DNA of 64,000 nucleotides from Methanocella sp. (GTDB lineage Archaea > Halobacteriota > Methanocellia > Methanocellales > Methanocellaceae). The position numbers were made by a program, and so were the translations under genes. Location: the NCBI RefSeq assembly GCF_035506375.1, contig NZ_DATJPM010000098.1:1-64000 (forward strand), read 5' to 3'. Of the stretch, positions 1 through 8,468 are shown one piece after another (within the stretch, counting starts at the first letter, position 1; each line of letters begins with the position of its first letter). The notes beneath the pieces are model-generated. The model was given only the letters and a program-made list of their open reading frames with translations, was not told the DNA's origin and ran no database searches.

Positions 1-71
1 ACCCCATCGCAAGAGCTCGGTCTTAGCCATAATTACACAGGAGTAACGTTAAAATAGGTAATTATATAATT

Positions 72-619
72 TTGCTGTGTTGAATATTGATAGGTCATTG
101 TTTAGCAAGTAGTCTTATTTTTATCGTTTGCGTAATAGCCAAATTTATCGATAGTTTCGGATTATCTTTTTCAATTTTTATGCTTTGTTGAATATGCCCT
201 TTTAAGTCTCGGAGTGTACGGAGGCACTATTTTTCACCACAGAGGCGCGAAGTGCACGGAGGCCCACAAAGACTTTTTTATAATTAAGATACAAAGGGCA
301 CAGAGCCGCTTTTTGAACTTATAAGATACAGGATATGAAGGCGCAGGGGCAAAAAGTGCTCTTGTTCATTCCATTGTGTCTTTGTATCCTTCGTGCCCTG
401 ATCGCCAATGAACCGGCTTTGTGTACTTTGTAACTTAATTTAAAAAGAAAACTTTGTGGGCCTCCGTGCTCTTCGTGCCTCTGTGGTGAAAAATAGTGCC
501 CTCCGTCTCTTAAAAAACTTAAAATACGGGAGTAATTCAACACAGCAAATTTTTTTAAAAATTAACTAGCTTAGTAATCGTTTACTAATTAACAAAACTT
601 GACTTATTCAACACAGCAA
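72..619. repeat. nested inverted-repeat element
   Basis: The 14-base motif TTGCTGTGTTGAAT occurs at 72-85 and, inverted, at 535-548 and 606-619, with a degraded copy at 182-193. Inside these ends, about 215-265 and about 455-510, lies a second inverted repeat containing TTTTTCACCACAGAGGC. The interior is a chain of shorter complementary blocks and would fold into one very long hairpin. The same interior occurs at 13881-14082 and 28436-28793, and the outer ends recur at 20386-20444. It encodes no transposase, so it resembles a non-autonomous dispersed palindromic repeat. Open frames through it look like by-products. Confidence 0.75.
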
Positions 620-682
620 ATATTTTAAAATAAGTTGGTGCTGCCTGGTGTAAATTCCGTGCCACTTGATGATTATATAAAA

Positions 683-764
683 TTGGTGCCGCCTGGTATA
701 AACTTGGTGTGGTTGAAACAAGAGTGCTTACAAGCGGCACCAAGTTTACACCAGGCGGCACCAA
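683..764. repeat. 27-bp inverted repeat (long hairpin)
   Basis: Positions 683-709 and 738-764 are reverse complements in 26 of 27 bases, with a 28-base loop. A third, shorter copy in direct orientation lies at about 635-651 (TTGGTGCTGCCTGGTGTAAA). The arms contain TTGGTGCCGCCTGG. It sits between the nested repeat and the lipoprotein gene at 942. It could be a small mobile palindrome, a transcript-end structure or a protein-binding site. Confidence 0.7.
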
Positions 765-941
765 CGATTTTTAAAAATTCTTAGAGAACTTAGAGCCAGC
801 TTCGCGTTGCTTTGAGGGTTAAACAGTCTTCGTGAAGTTTATCATTCTTAAGGATATTGACAGGGAGACCGGCAAACATATATCTTCAGGGCGGCTAGTG
901 GTTGGGTGCAGTTGAATACTGGTATTACGAAGTGATTGACG

Positions 942-1241
942 ATGAAAATGACCAGCATTTTAATGCTCATATTGTTAATCGCATCGACATTGACTCTGGG
1001 ATGCGTTATTTCGCCTGCAGCCCCGACTCCGACTCCCACTCCGGCTGCCACGGCCACGCCGATGCCGACACTTGTACCGACTAACACGCCGACTCCTGTG
1101 CCATCGATCGTGAACGCATCGCAGGTCTATATGCCGGAGCAGACGACGAATGGCCGCACATACAGGAACACGACCGTGACGCCATTACCAAATGGCACAA
1201 GGCCCGGCGGCCAGACACAGGGCGAACTCGGTAAACAATGA
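942..1241 (+). CDS. small Thr/Pro-rich lipoprotein
   Basis: A predicted secreted lipoprotein of 99 residues. It starts with a hydrophobic signal (MKMTSILMLILLIAS) ending in LTLGC, which fits a lipobox, so the mature protein would begin at the Cys and be lipid-anchored. A Thr-Pro-rich spacer follows (TPTPTPAATATP, TNTPTPVP), and the tail has no recognisable domain. The ATG at 942 is preferred to the in-frame TTG at 936 because AGTGATT lies a few bases upstream. The function is unknown. No partner is evident, since the Nudix gene begins 55 bases later. Confidence 0.6.
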   Translation: MKMTSILMLILLIASTLTLGCVISPAAPTPTPTPAATATPMPTLVPTNTPTPVPSIVNASQVYMPEQTTNGRTYRNTTVTPLPNGTRPGGQTQGELGKQ

Positions 1242-1296
1242 TCTTTTTCTTTAATGAAACCTTTATTATCTCCAAATCGCAAGATAGCTAGTTATC

Positions 1297-1719
1297 ATGG
1301 CGACCCATTATATCGTAGGCTGCGGTGCCATCGCCCGTAATAGCGAGGGCCGGTTCCTGATGGTCCGGCAGATGGGCGGATACTGGCGCGGCCAATGGAT
1401 ATTTCCCGGCGGCAAGCTCGAGCTCGGCGAGACGCTGGAGCAGTGCGCCCGCCGCGAGTTCCTCGAGGAGACGTACTGCGATATAACGATAAAAAAGCTG
1501 GTCGGCGCCTACGTGTCCTATGACCCCGATACCGAGTTCGAGAAGCAGGTCGTCCTCATTTACTTCCAGGGCAACAGCGTATGCGGCGAGCCGCGGGCCG
1601 GAGAAGGCGTGACAGATGTACGATGGCTGAGCCTGGAAGAGCTCGAAAGCCTCGAAAAGAGCGGGCAGGTACCGCACATAATAATTCAGATTGCAAAAGA
1701 TACTCTGAAAATAAAATAA
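1297..1719 (+). CDS. Nudix hydrolase family protein
   Basis: A 140-residue single-domain Nudix protein that would hydrolyse a nucleoside diphosphate linked to another moiety, using metal bound by the Nudix box. The box is visible at about residues 48-69: GGKLELGETLEQ followed by REFLEET, with the RE and EE residues that bind Mg2+. The usual glycine just after EEx is a tyrosine here. The N-terminal strand (HYIVGCGAIARNSEGRFLMV) is typical of MutT-like members. The substrate cannot be read from the sequence. The gene converges on the MC1 gene. Confidence 0.85.
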   Translation: MATHYIVGCGAIARNSEGRFLMVRQMGGYWRGQWIFPGGKLELGETLEQCARREFLEETYCDITIKKLVGAYVSYDPDTEFEKQVVLIYFQGNSVCGEPRAGEGVTDVRWLSLEELESLEKSGQVPHIIIQIAKDTLKIK

Positions 1720-1771
1720 GAAGCAGGTGGCAGGGTATTATGCCCTCTCCCAACCCGCGTTAGAATAAATT

Positions 1772-2149
1772 TTACTTCTTGCCCTTCTTCTTGCCGTCCT
1801 TCTTCGGGATCTTGAAAAGCGATTTCTCGTTCCGGTCCAGCTTCACGTACTTAAGCTGGGCGGTGCCGATCTTCTCGACGTTGGCCTTGTAGATCTTGCC
1901 CTTGTTGTCCTTGGCCGCGGCCTGGATCCAGGCTGGAGCGTTCTTCGGGACAGCCACGAGCTCTCTCTTACCGACGAAGTAGTGCAGCTTCTTAGTGCCC
2001 TTCTCCCTGAGGACGATGTTGGCTACGCCACGGTTCGCGACCTTGAGAGCCGCATCCCTGGGCTGAGCGCCGGTAAAGGTGCCGACCTCTTCGCCCTTCT
2101 CGCTTACCAATCCAAAGTTCCTCTTTTCCCTGCCTTCTTTAGCTACCAT
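1772..2149 (-). CDS. chromosomal protein MC1
   Basis: A small basic architectural DNA-binding protein that bends DNA and compacts the chromosome in Methanosarcina-type archaea and relatives. The family core is clear: RNFGLVSE, FTGAQPRDAALKVANRG, LREKGTKKLHYF and the P-x-N-x-P-A-W segment (PKNAPAW). At 125 residues it is longer than the usual ~93 because of an added stretch near YKANVEKIGTAQLKY and a Lys-rich tail (KKDGKKKGKK) that probably adds nonspecific DNA affinity. GGAGTGATT lies about 2-10 bases before the ATG, and TATA-like sequence lies further upstream (about 2165-2185). Confidence 0.9.
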   Translation of the reverse strand: MVAKEGREKRNFGLVSEKGEEVGTFTGAQPRDAALKVANRGVANIVLREKGTKKLHYFVGKRELVAVPKNAPAWIQAAAKDNKGKIYKANVEKIGTAQLKYVKLDRNEKSLFKIPKKDGKKKGKK

Positions 2150-2482
2150 ATTTTAATCACTCCATATATACACAAGTATAATTTTGTTAATTGAACGATT
2201 TTATGCCTTATTAACCTTTCGGTCTTTGCCCGTTTTTTTATCATATTTTTTTTTAAATCCGCATATTTTACATTCGGTTTTTAAGCTTCATACCGCCAGA
2301 CGGGTAGATAATCGCCTTAATGGGTAAAAATATCGTGGATTTTATACACTCTTAAAATAACGATGCTATAAGATTGCCATCAAATCAGGGGGCTAGTGTA
2401 GGCCACAATATGTAGAATGTTAAAAGAAAAAAACGAAAGGTTTATATAACCATACGGTAGTTTATATAAAATTATATCAATT
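2150..2482. other. AT-rich intergenic region
   Basis: This holds the MC1 promoter at its left end and the 3' flank of the methyltransferase gene at its right end. Near 2448-2469 GTTTATATAA occurs twice, 13 bases apart, either of which could act as a TATA box. No gene that would use them is obvious. I see no convincing reading frame or RNA fold. Confidence 0.4.
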
Positions 2483-3454
2483 TTAATCATCAAATTTCCC
2501 GCGGGCCCTTCTGGCAAAAAAAGCCCAGCCATCGTAAATGTCCTTTTCGTTTCGGTTGTCGATGACCGTGCCGCGTATGCCTATTTCCTCGAAAGCGGCC
2601 GATAAAAAGTCCATCTCTTCCTTTTTATTCACCGTAAAGAGTAAAAATCCGTCATCCTTCAGGGCCTTAACGGCTTCCTCGAAGATCATGCGCCAGATGT
2701 TCTTGTTGAACTCGTAGATGGTGCCGAGCATGAGCCCGACGACGGCGTCGTATTTTTCGCCGACGTACTTCGTCAGGGCCGTGGCGTCCACGACCATCGT
2801 GTCTTCGGGCTCAAGGGTGCCGTGGTAGATGCCGTTACAGACGGCGCACTTGTCGTTATCGATACATAATATATCCTTAAAGAGCGGCTTTATTGCCGCC
2901 GTGGACATGCCGTTGCCGCAGCAGATCTCCAGGGCGCTCATTTCCTTTAGCTCGAAGCCGTTCTTCGCGGCCAGGCTTTTCATCAGCTTACCCAGCCGCC
3001 GGTTACGGCCCTTGTTAAAGGCAAAGGATTTCGGCTCCCTGCCTTTATCGCAGTCACACAGCGCCTCTTCTGACAGGCTAACTGAGAGATACTCCCGCAG
3101 CGCCTTTTTAAACATGCCTGCATCGACTTTTTTCTTCCGGGCCGACGCCACGATGCCGCTGCCAAGCAAGGCGTTCACGAGCTTTTCCGTTTGATTCCTT
3201 GACGCCTTCGAAGACGGGTATGGTATGACGAACCAGAAATCGCCCCCTTCGAATTTATTCTTAAAGGCAACACCCAGTAACGCTCCGCTTTTATCCGCGA
3301 TGGCCTGCGCCGCCTCGATCGAGCCTTCCGGCAGCATGCTCAGCTTATCGAGGTAGTCCCGCGTTTTTAGGTTCATATCGAGGCCTTCGAAGCTGCTTTC
3401 TAGCAGGTACGCGTCCTCTTTCAGGCCCAGCGTCTTTTGAAGGAGCATACACAT
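2483..3454 (-). CDS. class I SAM-dependent methyltransferase-like protein
   Basis: About 323 residues from the ATG at 3454 (another ATG lies at 3448). The open frame continues further upstream, but that part would overlap the divergent regulator gene, so it is excluded. The C-terminal half is a Rossmann methyltransferase fold: motif I LEICCGNGMST at about residues 175-185, an acidic strand end (CIDND) at about 200, then VVDATAL and YDAVVGLMLGTIYE. The N-terminal half (residues 1-150) has no domain I recognise. A C-x-C pair (CDCDKG) sits at about 133-135. The substrate is unknown. The gene shares an 84-base divergent promoter region with the ribbon-helix-helix regulator. Confidence 0.75.
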   Translation of the reverse strand: MCMLLQKTLGLKEDAYLLESSFEGLDMNLKTRDYLDKLSMLPEGSIEAAQAIADKSGALLGVAFKNKFEGGDFWFVIPYPSSKASRNQTEKLVNALLGSGIVASARKKKVDAGMFKKALREYLSVSLSEEALCDCDKGREPKSFAFNKGRNRRLGKLMKSLAAKNGFELKEMSALEICCGNGMSTAAIKPLFKDILCIDNDKCAVCNGIYHGTLEPEDTMVVDATALTKYVGEKYDAVVGLMLGTIYEFNKNIWRMIFEEAVKALKDDGFLLFTVNKKEEMDFLSAAFEEIGIRGTVIDNRNEKDIYDGWAFFARRARGKFDD

Positions 3455-3538
3455 TACATCGGCATTATCCGTTTTATACGTTATCGTCACTGCGAAGCGA
3501 TATTTTTTATATATTGCATAATAAATATAATAATAAGC

Positions 3539-4117
3539 ATGGACGAGGAGCCGGCACAGCAAAAGGTCAGGAAGATCAGCATTTCCCTGTCGAACGACGT
3601 GCTCGACTGGGTGCTCCGGGAAAAGGGCGACCTCAAGGTATCCACTTTCATAAACCAGATTCTGCGGGAAAGTATGGAGCACGGGAAGGACAACTACATC
3701 CGGGAGGAGTTCGCCATGCTGAAGCAGCGGCTGAAAAAGCTCGAAGAGGACATTCACGACCTCCGAGAAGTGCGCAGCCTGAACGCCGGTAAGCTCGGCA
3801 GGGCTGAGCATATATCCATACTCTCCACCCGGCCGAAGGACGTTTTCGGCGAGCTGGTGAGCATCAAGAACGTTTCCGCCGCTAACGCCTCCGCGGTCCG
3901 GGAAGAGCTAATACACTTTATGAGGGGCCGCGAATATATCGACCGGCCGGTGGTGCTCGATGAATTATTCCCGCATACCCGCTCGACCATCACGAACCGC
4001 ATCAACTACTGGTATAACGCCTGCCGCGGCGTCCTGGACCACCTCATCGAAGAGGGCTTCGTCGTCCGCCTCGGCAAGGATAAATACAGATGGATCGGCG
4101 ACAGGAAACAGGATTAA
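3539..4117 (+). CDS. ribbon-helix-helix / winged-helix regulator
   Basis: A 192-residue putative transcription factor. Residues 10-45 (KISISLSNDVLDWV, STFINQILRESME) match the ribbon-helix-helix pattern of a short strand followed by two helices. A predicted coiled coil follows at about 57-82 (LKQRLKKLEEDIHDL), suited to oligomerisation. The C-terminal third, ending GFVVRLGKDKYRW, resembles a winged-helix module. The start is the ATG at 3539, after the AT-rich stretch TATTTTTTATATATTG. It is divergent from the methyltransferase gene and may control it, which is inference. Confidence 0.75.
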   Translation: MDEEPAQQKVRKISISLSNDVLDWVLREKGDLKVSTFINQILRESMEHGKDNYIREEFAMLKQRLKKLEEDIHDLREVRSLNAGKLGRAEHISILSTRPKDVFGELVSIKNVSAANASAVREELIHFMRGREYIDRPVVLDELFPHTRSTITNRINYWYNACRGVLDHLIEEGFVVRLGKDKYRWIGDRKQD

Positions 4118-4173
4118 CTGGTAAAAACGTGTAAATTGCCGCGGGCGGACGGCGGATTATTATCATAAATATT

Positions 4174-4190
4174 AAATATAAATATACTAT
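4174..4190 (+). promoter_or_regulatory. TATA box for candidate ncRNA
   Basis: AAATATAAATATACT lies in an AT-rich stretch 20-30 bases before the abrupt start of a GC-rich island at 4201. The spacing fits an archaeal TATA box driving a transcript that begins near 4201. Confidence 0.5.
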
Positions 4191-4200
4191 ATACACTATT

Positions 4201-4320
4201 GAGGGCGCAATGACTGTGCCGCAGGCGGACGGAACTAGTTTCGCGAGCGGCGCGGGCACTCGTCGTGCCTCCGGGCAGGCGGGCGCACACCCGTGAAAAC
4301 CGGTGGATCTTGCGCCCCCA
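4201..4320 (+). ncRNA. candidate structured RNA of about 120 nt
   Basis: A GC-rich island in AT-rich surroundings with no open frame that makes sense. GGGCGCAA at 4203-4210 pairs perfectly with TTGCGCCC at 4310-4317, which closes the whole island. Inside, GGCAC (4255-4259) pairs with GTGCC (4265-4269) over a 5-base loop, and GCCGC (4218-4222) can pair with GCGGC (4247-4251). A TATA-like box lies upstream and a T5 run about 15 bases downstream. I do not recognise it as tRNA, 5S rRNA, RNase P or SRP RNA. The final CACA might suit an H/ACA guide, but this is unproven. Confidence 0.5.
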
Positions 4321-4388
4321 CAATTATATGCTGTTTTTAGGCTTTTACATGGACGCTATTTTATATAATATTGTTTGCATATTAATGA

Positions 4389-5147
4389 GTGTTAGCCCCC
4401 GGAGTGATATTTATCAGAATAGGCGCGATGGCTGACCTCCATTTCGGCCCCGATTCAATGAAGACATACTCGGCATTATTCAAGTCGGCAGGCGACGACG
4501 TGGACATGATCATCCTGTGCGGCGACCTGACGATGCGGGGGCTCGTCGAGGAAGTCCGGGGCCTCGTCGAAACCATGGGCAACGCCCGCGTGCCTATCGT
4601 CAGCGTGCTCGGTAACCACGACCACGAGTCAAACAACCAGGAAGAGATCATGGATATCCTGGAGGAGGCCGGCGTTAAAGTGCTCGAAAGGGGCATGTAC
4701 ATAACGCCGGACCGCTCGGTCGGCATCTGCGGCACCAAGGGATTTTGCGGGGGCTTTGCCCCGTCGAAAATCGCCCCGTTCGGCGAGCGCATCCTGAAGA
4801 TGTTCATCAACGAAACGTATAAAGAGGCAAATAAGGTGAACCGGGCCCTCAAAAGCATGAAGGCCGACTTTAAGGTCGTGGCATACCATTACGCTCCCAT
4901 CCGCGAGACGTGCACCGGCGAGCGCTGTGAGATCATACCTTTCCTGGGCTCGTCCATATTATCAGACCCCGTCGATACATTCAAGGCCAGCCTCGTCTTA
5001 CACGGGCATTCCCATAATGGGAAGGAAAAGGGCTCGACGTTGATGGGGGTGCCCGTGCGGAACGTGGCCCTGCCAATCCATAACCGTCGCTATTGTGTCT
5101 ATGACACGGAGTCCTTTATCCCATACGCTGCATCAGAGTCGAAATAA
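4389..5147 (+). CDS. calcineurin-like metallophosphoesterase
   Basis: A 252-residue phosphoesterase with the full set of dimetal ligands in order: D-x-H (MADLHF), GD (CGDLT), GNHD (VLGNHDHE), a later His (AYHYAP) and GHSH (VLHGHSHNG). It probably hydrolyses a phosphomonoester or phosphodiester. The substrate is not predictable. No ATG precedes the first motif at a suitable distance, so the start is GTG at 4389 or 4404. TTTATATAA at about 4361 fits a leaderless transcript starting near 4389. It overlaps the convergent nucleotidyltransferase gene by 32 bases at the 3' end. Confidence 0.85.
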   Translation: MLAPGVIFIRIGAMADLHFGPDSMKTYSALFKSAGDDVDMIILCGDLTMRGLVEEVRGLVETMGNARVPIVSVLGNHDHESNNQEEIMDILEEAGVKVLERGMYITPDRSVGICGTKGFCGGFAPSKIAPFGERILKMFINETYKEANKVNRALKSMKADFKVVAYHYAPIRETCTGERCEIIPFLGSSILSDPVDTFKASLVLHGHSHNGKEKGSTLMGVPVRNVALPIHNRRYCVYDTESFIPYAASESK

Positions 5148-5709
5148 CCTGCGCCGGCACGGGTATCACGTGGTCCCAGTCCGTTTTCACGAACAATACG
5201 AACGCTAGCGCGCGTTCTGTAAAGCCCGCAGCGAGCCATAAAAAGTACTCCCAGTCGAACATCTTATAGGTATTCGAAAGCACAGCAATGCAGTCGTACC
5301 AGTCGTCCCGCATGCTGCGCATGGCCAGCATTTTCCTGAAGACCAGGTCCTCGGGAGACATGATGAACATCCGGCAGCCGGATACGTACATGTAGCGCCC
5401 GCGCTTCATCGTATCGTCCGTGACAACTATCCCCCCGATATTTTCCAGGATGAAGTCGACGGGCACGCCATTCTTGTAGCCCTTTGCGAGCCACTTGACG
5501 TCGCACATGGGATTGACCTCGAAGCCCGCTCGCTTCAGAGCTTCGAGAGCTCGAACTGTGTCATACGGCTTCACGTATAGGTCGATGTCCTTGGTCGTCC
5601 GCGTGCGCCCGTAGGCTGCCACGGCGATGCCTCCGCCCACCACGTAGGGAACGCCGGCCCCCTCTATTGCGTCGATCGTCTCCTTATAAATTACAAATTC
5701 ATTCCTCAT
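5116..5709 (-). CDS. nucleotidyltransferase-fold protein
   Basis: A 197-residue protein with the polymerase-beta-type nucleotidyltransferase signature near residues 23-45: VVGGGIAVAAYGR followed by TTKDIDLYV, giving the G-G and D-x-D metal ligands. A third acidic residue may be D in VPVDFIL. The family covers antitoxins and enzymes that add nucleotides to proteins or small molecules. No HEPN-type toxin partner is next to it. Its 3' end overlaps the convergent phosphoesterase. A perfect palindrome lies in its promoter at 5737-5752. Confidence 0.75.
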   Translation of the reverse strand: MRNEFVIYKETIDAIEGAGVPYVVGGGIAVAAYGRTRTTKDIDLYVKPYDTVRALEALKRAGFEVNPMCDVKWLAKGYKNGVPVDFILENIGGIVVTDDTMKRGRYMYVSGCRMFIMSPEDLVFRKMLAMRSMRDDWYDCIAVLSNTYKMFDWEYFLWLAAGFTERALAFVLFVKTDWDHVIPVPAQVISTLMQRMG

Positions 5710-5736
5710 GAAAACGCCCCGGCGCGAATAAATAAA

Positions 5737-5752
5737 ATATATTGCAATATAT
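5737..5752. promoter_or_regulatory. 16-bp palindrome in nucleotidyltransferase promoter
   Basis: ATATATTGCAATATAT is a perfect palindrome 28-43 bases upstream of the nucleotidyltransferase ATG. It coincides with the likely TATA position, so a bound protein could block TBP. It may be no more than a symmetric TATA region. Confidence 0.35.
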
Positions 5753-5773
5753 ATTAAAGCCTGACCAAATAAG

Positions 5774-8458
5774 TTACCGACGCTCGCGGAGTTTCGACGA
5801 TATAAATTTGCGGGCCTCGACCAGGATCAGGGTGGAAGACGAGACGCCGGCGATGATCAGCCAGTCATATGCCGACAGCGGAGAGGTCTTGAAGACGTCT
5901 TCGAGGAACGGCACGTAAAGCAGGGCAGACTGCAGCAGTATAGAGACGGCGATAGCCCCCAGAATATATGGGTTGCTGAATATGCCCACCTTGAATAGCG
6001 AGCGGTCCTCGGAGCGGCAGTTCAGGCAATTCCACATCTGGAATATTACCAGAGCCGTGAATGCCACGGTGCGGGCCATGTCCAGGCCCCTGGGCAGGTA
6101 TAAATGGAACAGTCCGAGCGTACCGACGCCGGTCGCTATGCCGATCAGCGCCATATCGAAGAGCGTCAGCCTGGTGAATAAGCCCTCTGCCCTCGGCCTG
6201 GGCGGCCTTTTCATGACGCCGGGGGCTACGGGGTCGACGCTCAGGGCGAGCGCGGGCAGGCTGTCCGTGACCAGGTTTACCCAGAGGATCTGGATGGCCA
6301 GGAGTGGAAGAGGCAGGCCGAGCATGATACCAAGGAGCACGACGAGCACCTCTCCCATGTTGCTGGCGAAGAGGTACTTGACGACGTTCTTCACGTTATC
6401 GTAGATCTTCCGCCCTTCCTCGACAGCCGCCACGATAGTGGCAAAGTTATCGTCTGTGAGCACTATGTCCGACGCCTGCCTGGAGACGTCCGTGCCCGTG
6501 ATGCCCATCGAGACGCCGATATCGGCCTGCTTGAGCGCCGGGGCGTCGTTGACGCCGTCGCCTGTCATGGCCACGACATGGCCGCGCCGCCTGAGGGCGG
6601 CGACGATCCTCAGCTTCTGCTCCGGCGACGTCCGCGCATATACCTTGATCCGCCCGATATCCGAGTCAAGCTTTTCTTCGCTCGCCTCGCTCAGCTCGGT
6701 GCCCGAAATGATACCGTCCCCCTCCCTGAAGATCCCGAGCTGTCTGGCGATAGCGACGGCGGTCGGCCTCTGGTCGCCCGTGATCATGACCACGTCTATA
6801 CCGGCGGACTTGCACTTCTCGACTGAGTCTTTCACTTCCGGCCTCGGGGGATCCATCATGCCGGCCAGGCCCAGGAATGTCAGGTCTCCTTCAAGTTCAC
6901 CGATGCTCATCTTAGCAGGGTCTGATACGATCTCCCTGTAGGCAAGCCCGAGGACCCGCATGCCGTCGGCTGCCATATCATCGTTAGTCTTCATGAAATA
7001 GTCACGGCCGGCGGCGTCTGCAGGCATGACACGGCCGCCGATGAGGATGCTGCTGCTAGATGTGAGTACGACTTCAGGCGCTCCTTTAGCGAAGACGTAC
7101 TTTTTGCCTTTACAGGCGTTCACGGTCGTCATCCGACGGGTCTCCGTGTTGAACGGGACCTCGAAGATCCTGGGACAGTCGTCCTCCATAAGTATTTTAC
7201 TATAGCCGGCCTTCGCCGCCGCCACCAGCAGCGCCACCTCGGTCGAATCACCCACGATGTTCCACTGGTCCTCCAGCCGCTCGTAGATAGCGTTATTACA
7301 CAGGGCACCGGCCGTCAGTAGCATTTTCAATGCACGGTCTGAGGCGGGCTCTGCTGTGCCTCCCCGGCTGACAAATTCGCCGTCAGGCGAATACCCGGAG
7401 CCGGTCACTTCGTACTCCTGCCCTGCCGTCGCTATCTTTCGGACCACGATGACGTTCTGGGTCAGGGTGCCCGTCTTATCTGTGCAGATAACGCTGGTGG
7501 AGCCCAGGGTCTCTATGGCGGACAGCCGGCGGACCACGGCCTTTTTCTTTGCCATACGCTGCACTCCGAGCGCCAGGACGATAGTGATGGTCGCCGGAAG
7601 GCCTTCCGGTATAGCCGCGACGGCCAGGCTTACAGCGATAAGGAACATGTCATATAGCTTCTGGCCTTCAAGCAGCCCTGCGGCAAGTATGATGCTGCAG
7701 ATGGCGACGGCCGAGATGCCGAAAAGCCTTCCAAGCCGGTCGATAGAGGCCTGCATGGGCGTGCTCTGCTCGGCACCTGACTCCACCAGGCTGGTGATCC
7801 GGCCGATCTCGGTGTCCATGCCCGTGGCCGTAACGACAGCCATTCCACGGCCGTCGAGGACGCTCGTGCCCATGAACAGCATGTTATCCATGTCACCCAG
7901 TGCCGTATCCTCAGGTAAGGCTTCTATGCTCTTTTTCGCAGGCTCCGATTCCCCAGTCAGTGCTGCCTCATCCACCTTCAGGCTGGCCTCATAGATGAGA
8001 CGGCAGTCCGCCGGCACGTTCTCGCCCGCCTCCACCTCTATTATATCTCCGGGCACGAGATCCGAAGCAGGTACCTTCAAGCGGTGGCCGCCCCGCACGA
8101 CGAAAGCCTCCTGGACGACGAGGCTCCTGAGCGACTCGATGGACTGCTCCGCCTTATATTCCTGGGCGAACCCCAGGATTGCATTAAGTACGACAATGAG
8201 GGCGATGATGGCGGCGTCCAGCCTCTCGCCGATGAGGAACGAGACGGTCGCGGCCGCGATGAGCAGATAGATCAAAAAATTATTGAACTGGCTTAAAAAA
8301 ATGACGATGACAGAGGCTTTTTTTCCGGCTTTCAGGGCGTTCCGCCCGTACTTTTCCAGGCGCTTTGCCGCTTCCTCCGGCTTGAGGCCTTTTTTATCCG
8401 TTTTCAGCCTGGCATAGATGTCCTTGAGCTTGAGCGCATGCCATGGGATACCATGCAT
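5774..8458 (-). CDS. P2A-type cation-transporting ATPase (Ca2+-type)
   Basis: An 894-residue membrane pump that uses ATP to move cations, most likely Ca2+ outward. The order is complete: an N-terminal cation-ATPase domain, TGES (168-171) in the actuator domain, PEGLP (284-288) in helix M4, the phosphorylation site DKTGT (D327), KGAPE in the nucleotide domain, TGDGVNDAPA in the hinge, then the C-terminal helices. The Ca2+-ligand regions of animal SERCA pumps are matched: AAIPEGLPA in M4, SNMGE in M5 and NLVTDSLPA in M6. Na+ or another ion cannot be excluded. It is last in the argB-uspA-ATPase operon, 10 bases after uspA. Confidence 0.9.
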   Translation of the reverse strand: MHGIPWHALKLKDIYARLKTDKKGLKPEEAAKRLEKYGRNALKAGKKASVIVIFLSQFNNFLIYLLIAAATVSFLIGERLDAAIIALIVVLNAILGFAQEYKAEQSIESLRSLVVQEAFVVRGGHRLKVPASDLVPGDIIEVEAGENVPADCRLIYEASLKVDEAALTGESEPAKKSIEALPEDTALGDMDNMLFMGTSVLDGRGMAVVTATGMDTEIGRITSLVESGAEQSTPMQASIDRLGRLFGISAVAICSIILAAGLLEGQKLYDMFLIAVSLAVAAIPEGLPATITIVLALGVQRMAKKKAVVRRLSAIETLGSTSVICTDKTGTLTQNVIVVRKIATAGQEYEVTGSGYSPDGEFVSRGGTAEPASDRALKMLLTAGALCNNAIYERLEDQWNIVGDSTEVALLVAAAKAGYSKILMEDDCPRIFEVPFNTETRRMTTVNACKGKKYVFAKGAPEVVLTSSSSILIGGRVMPADAAGRDYFMKTNDDMAADGMRVLGLAYREIVSDPAKMSIGELEGDLTFLGLAGMMDPPRPEVKDSVEKCKSAGIDVVMITGDQRPTAVAIARQLGIFREGDGIISGTELSEASEEKLDSDIGRIKVYARTSPEQKLRIVAALRRRGHVVAMTGDGVNDAPALKQADIGVSMGITGTDVSRQASDIVLTDDNFATIVAAVEEGRKIYDNVKNVVKYLFASNMGEVLVVLLGIMLGLPLPLLAIQILWVNLVTDSLPALALSVDPVAPGVMKRPPRPRAEGLFTRLTLFDMALIGIATGVGTLGLFHLYLPRGLDMARTVAFTALVIFQMWNCLNCRSEDRSLFKVGIFSNPYILGAIAVSILLQSALLYVPFLEDVFKTSPLSAYDWLIIAGVSSSTLILVEARKFISSKLRERR

Positions 8459-8468
8459 TAGTGCTCTC

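Noticed and set aside
319..543. 74-residue open frame in the repeat region
   Set aside because: It lies entirely inside the palindromic repeat and carries the FSPQRHEEHGGPQ-type peptide that arises from such repeats. No start signal or domain is seen.
2448..2469. Two TATA-like motifs as a promoter for a hidden gene
   Set aside because: The motif is nearly symmetric and no transcript unit follows on either strand that I can identify.
3455..3811. N-terminal extension of the methyltransferase frame
   Set aside because: It overlaps the divergent ribbon-helix-helix gene, which has a convincing domain. The upstream residues look like a shadow of that gene on the other strand.
4044..4323. Minus-strand frames over the candidate RNA
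   Set aside because: They have no SD or domain, and the island is better explained by RNA structure.
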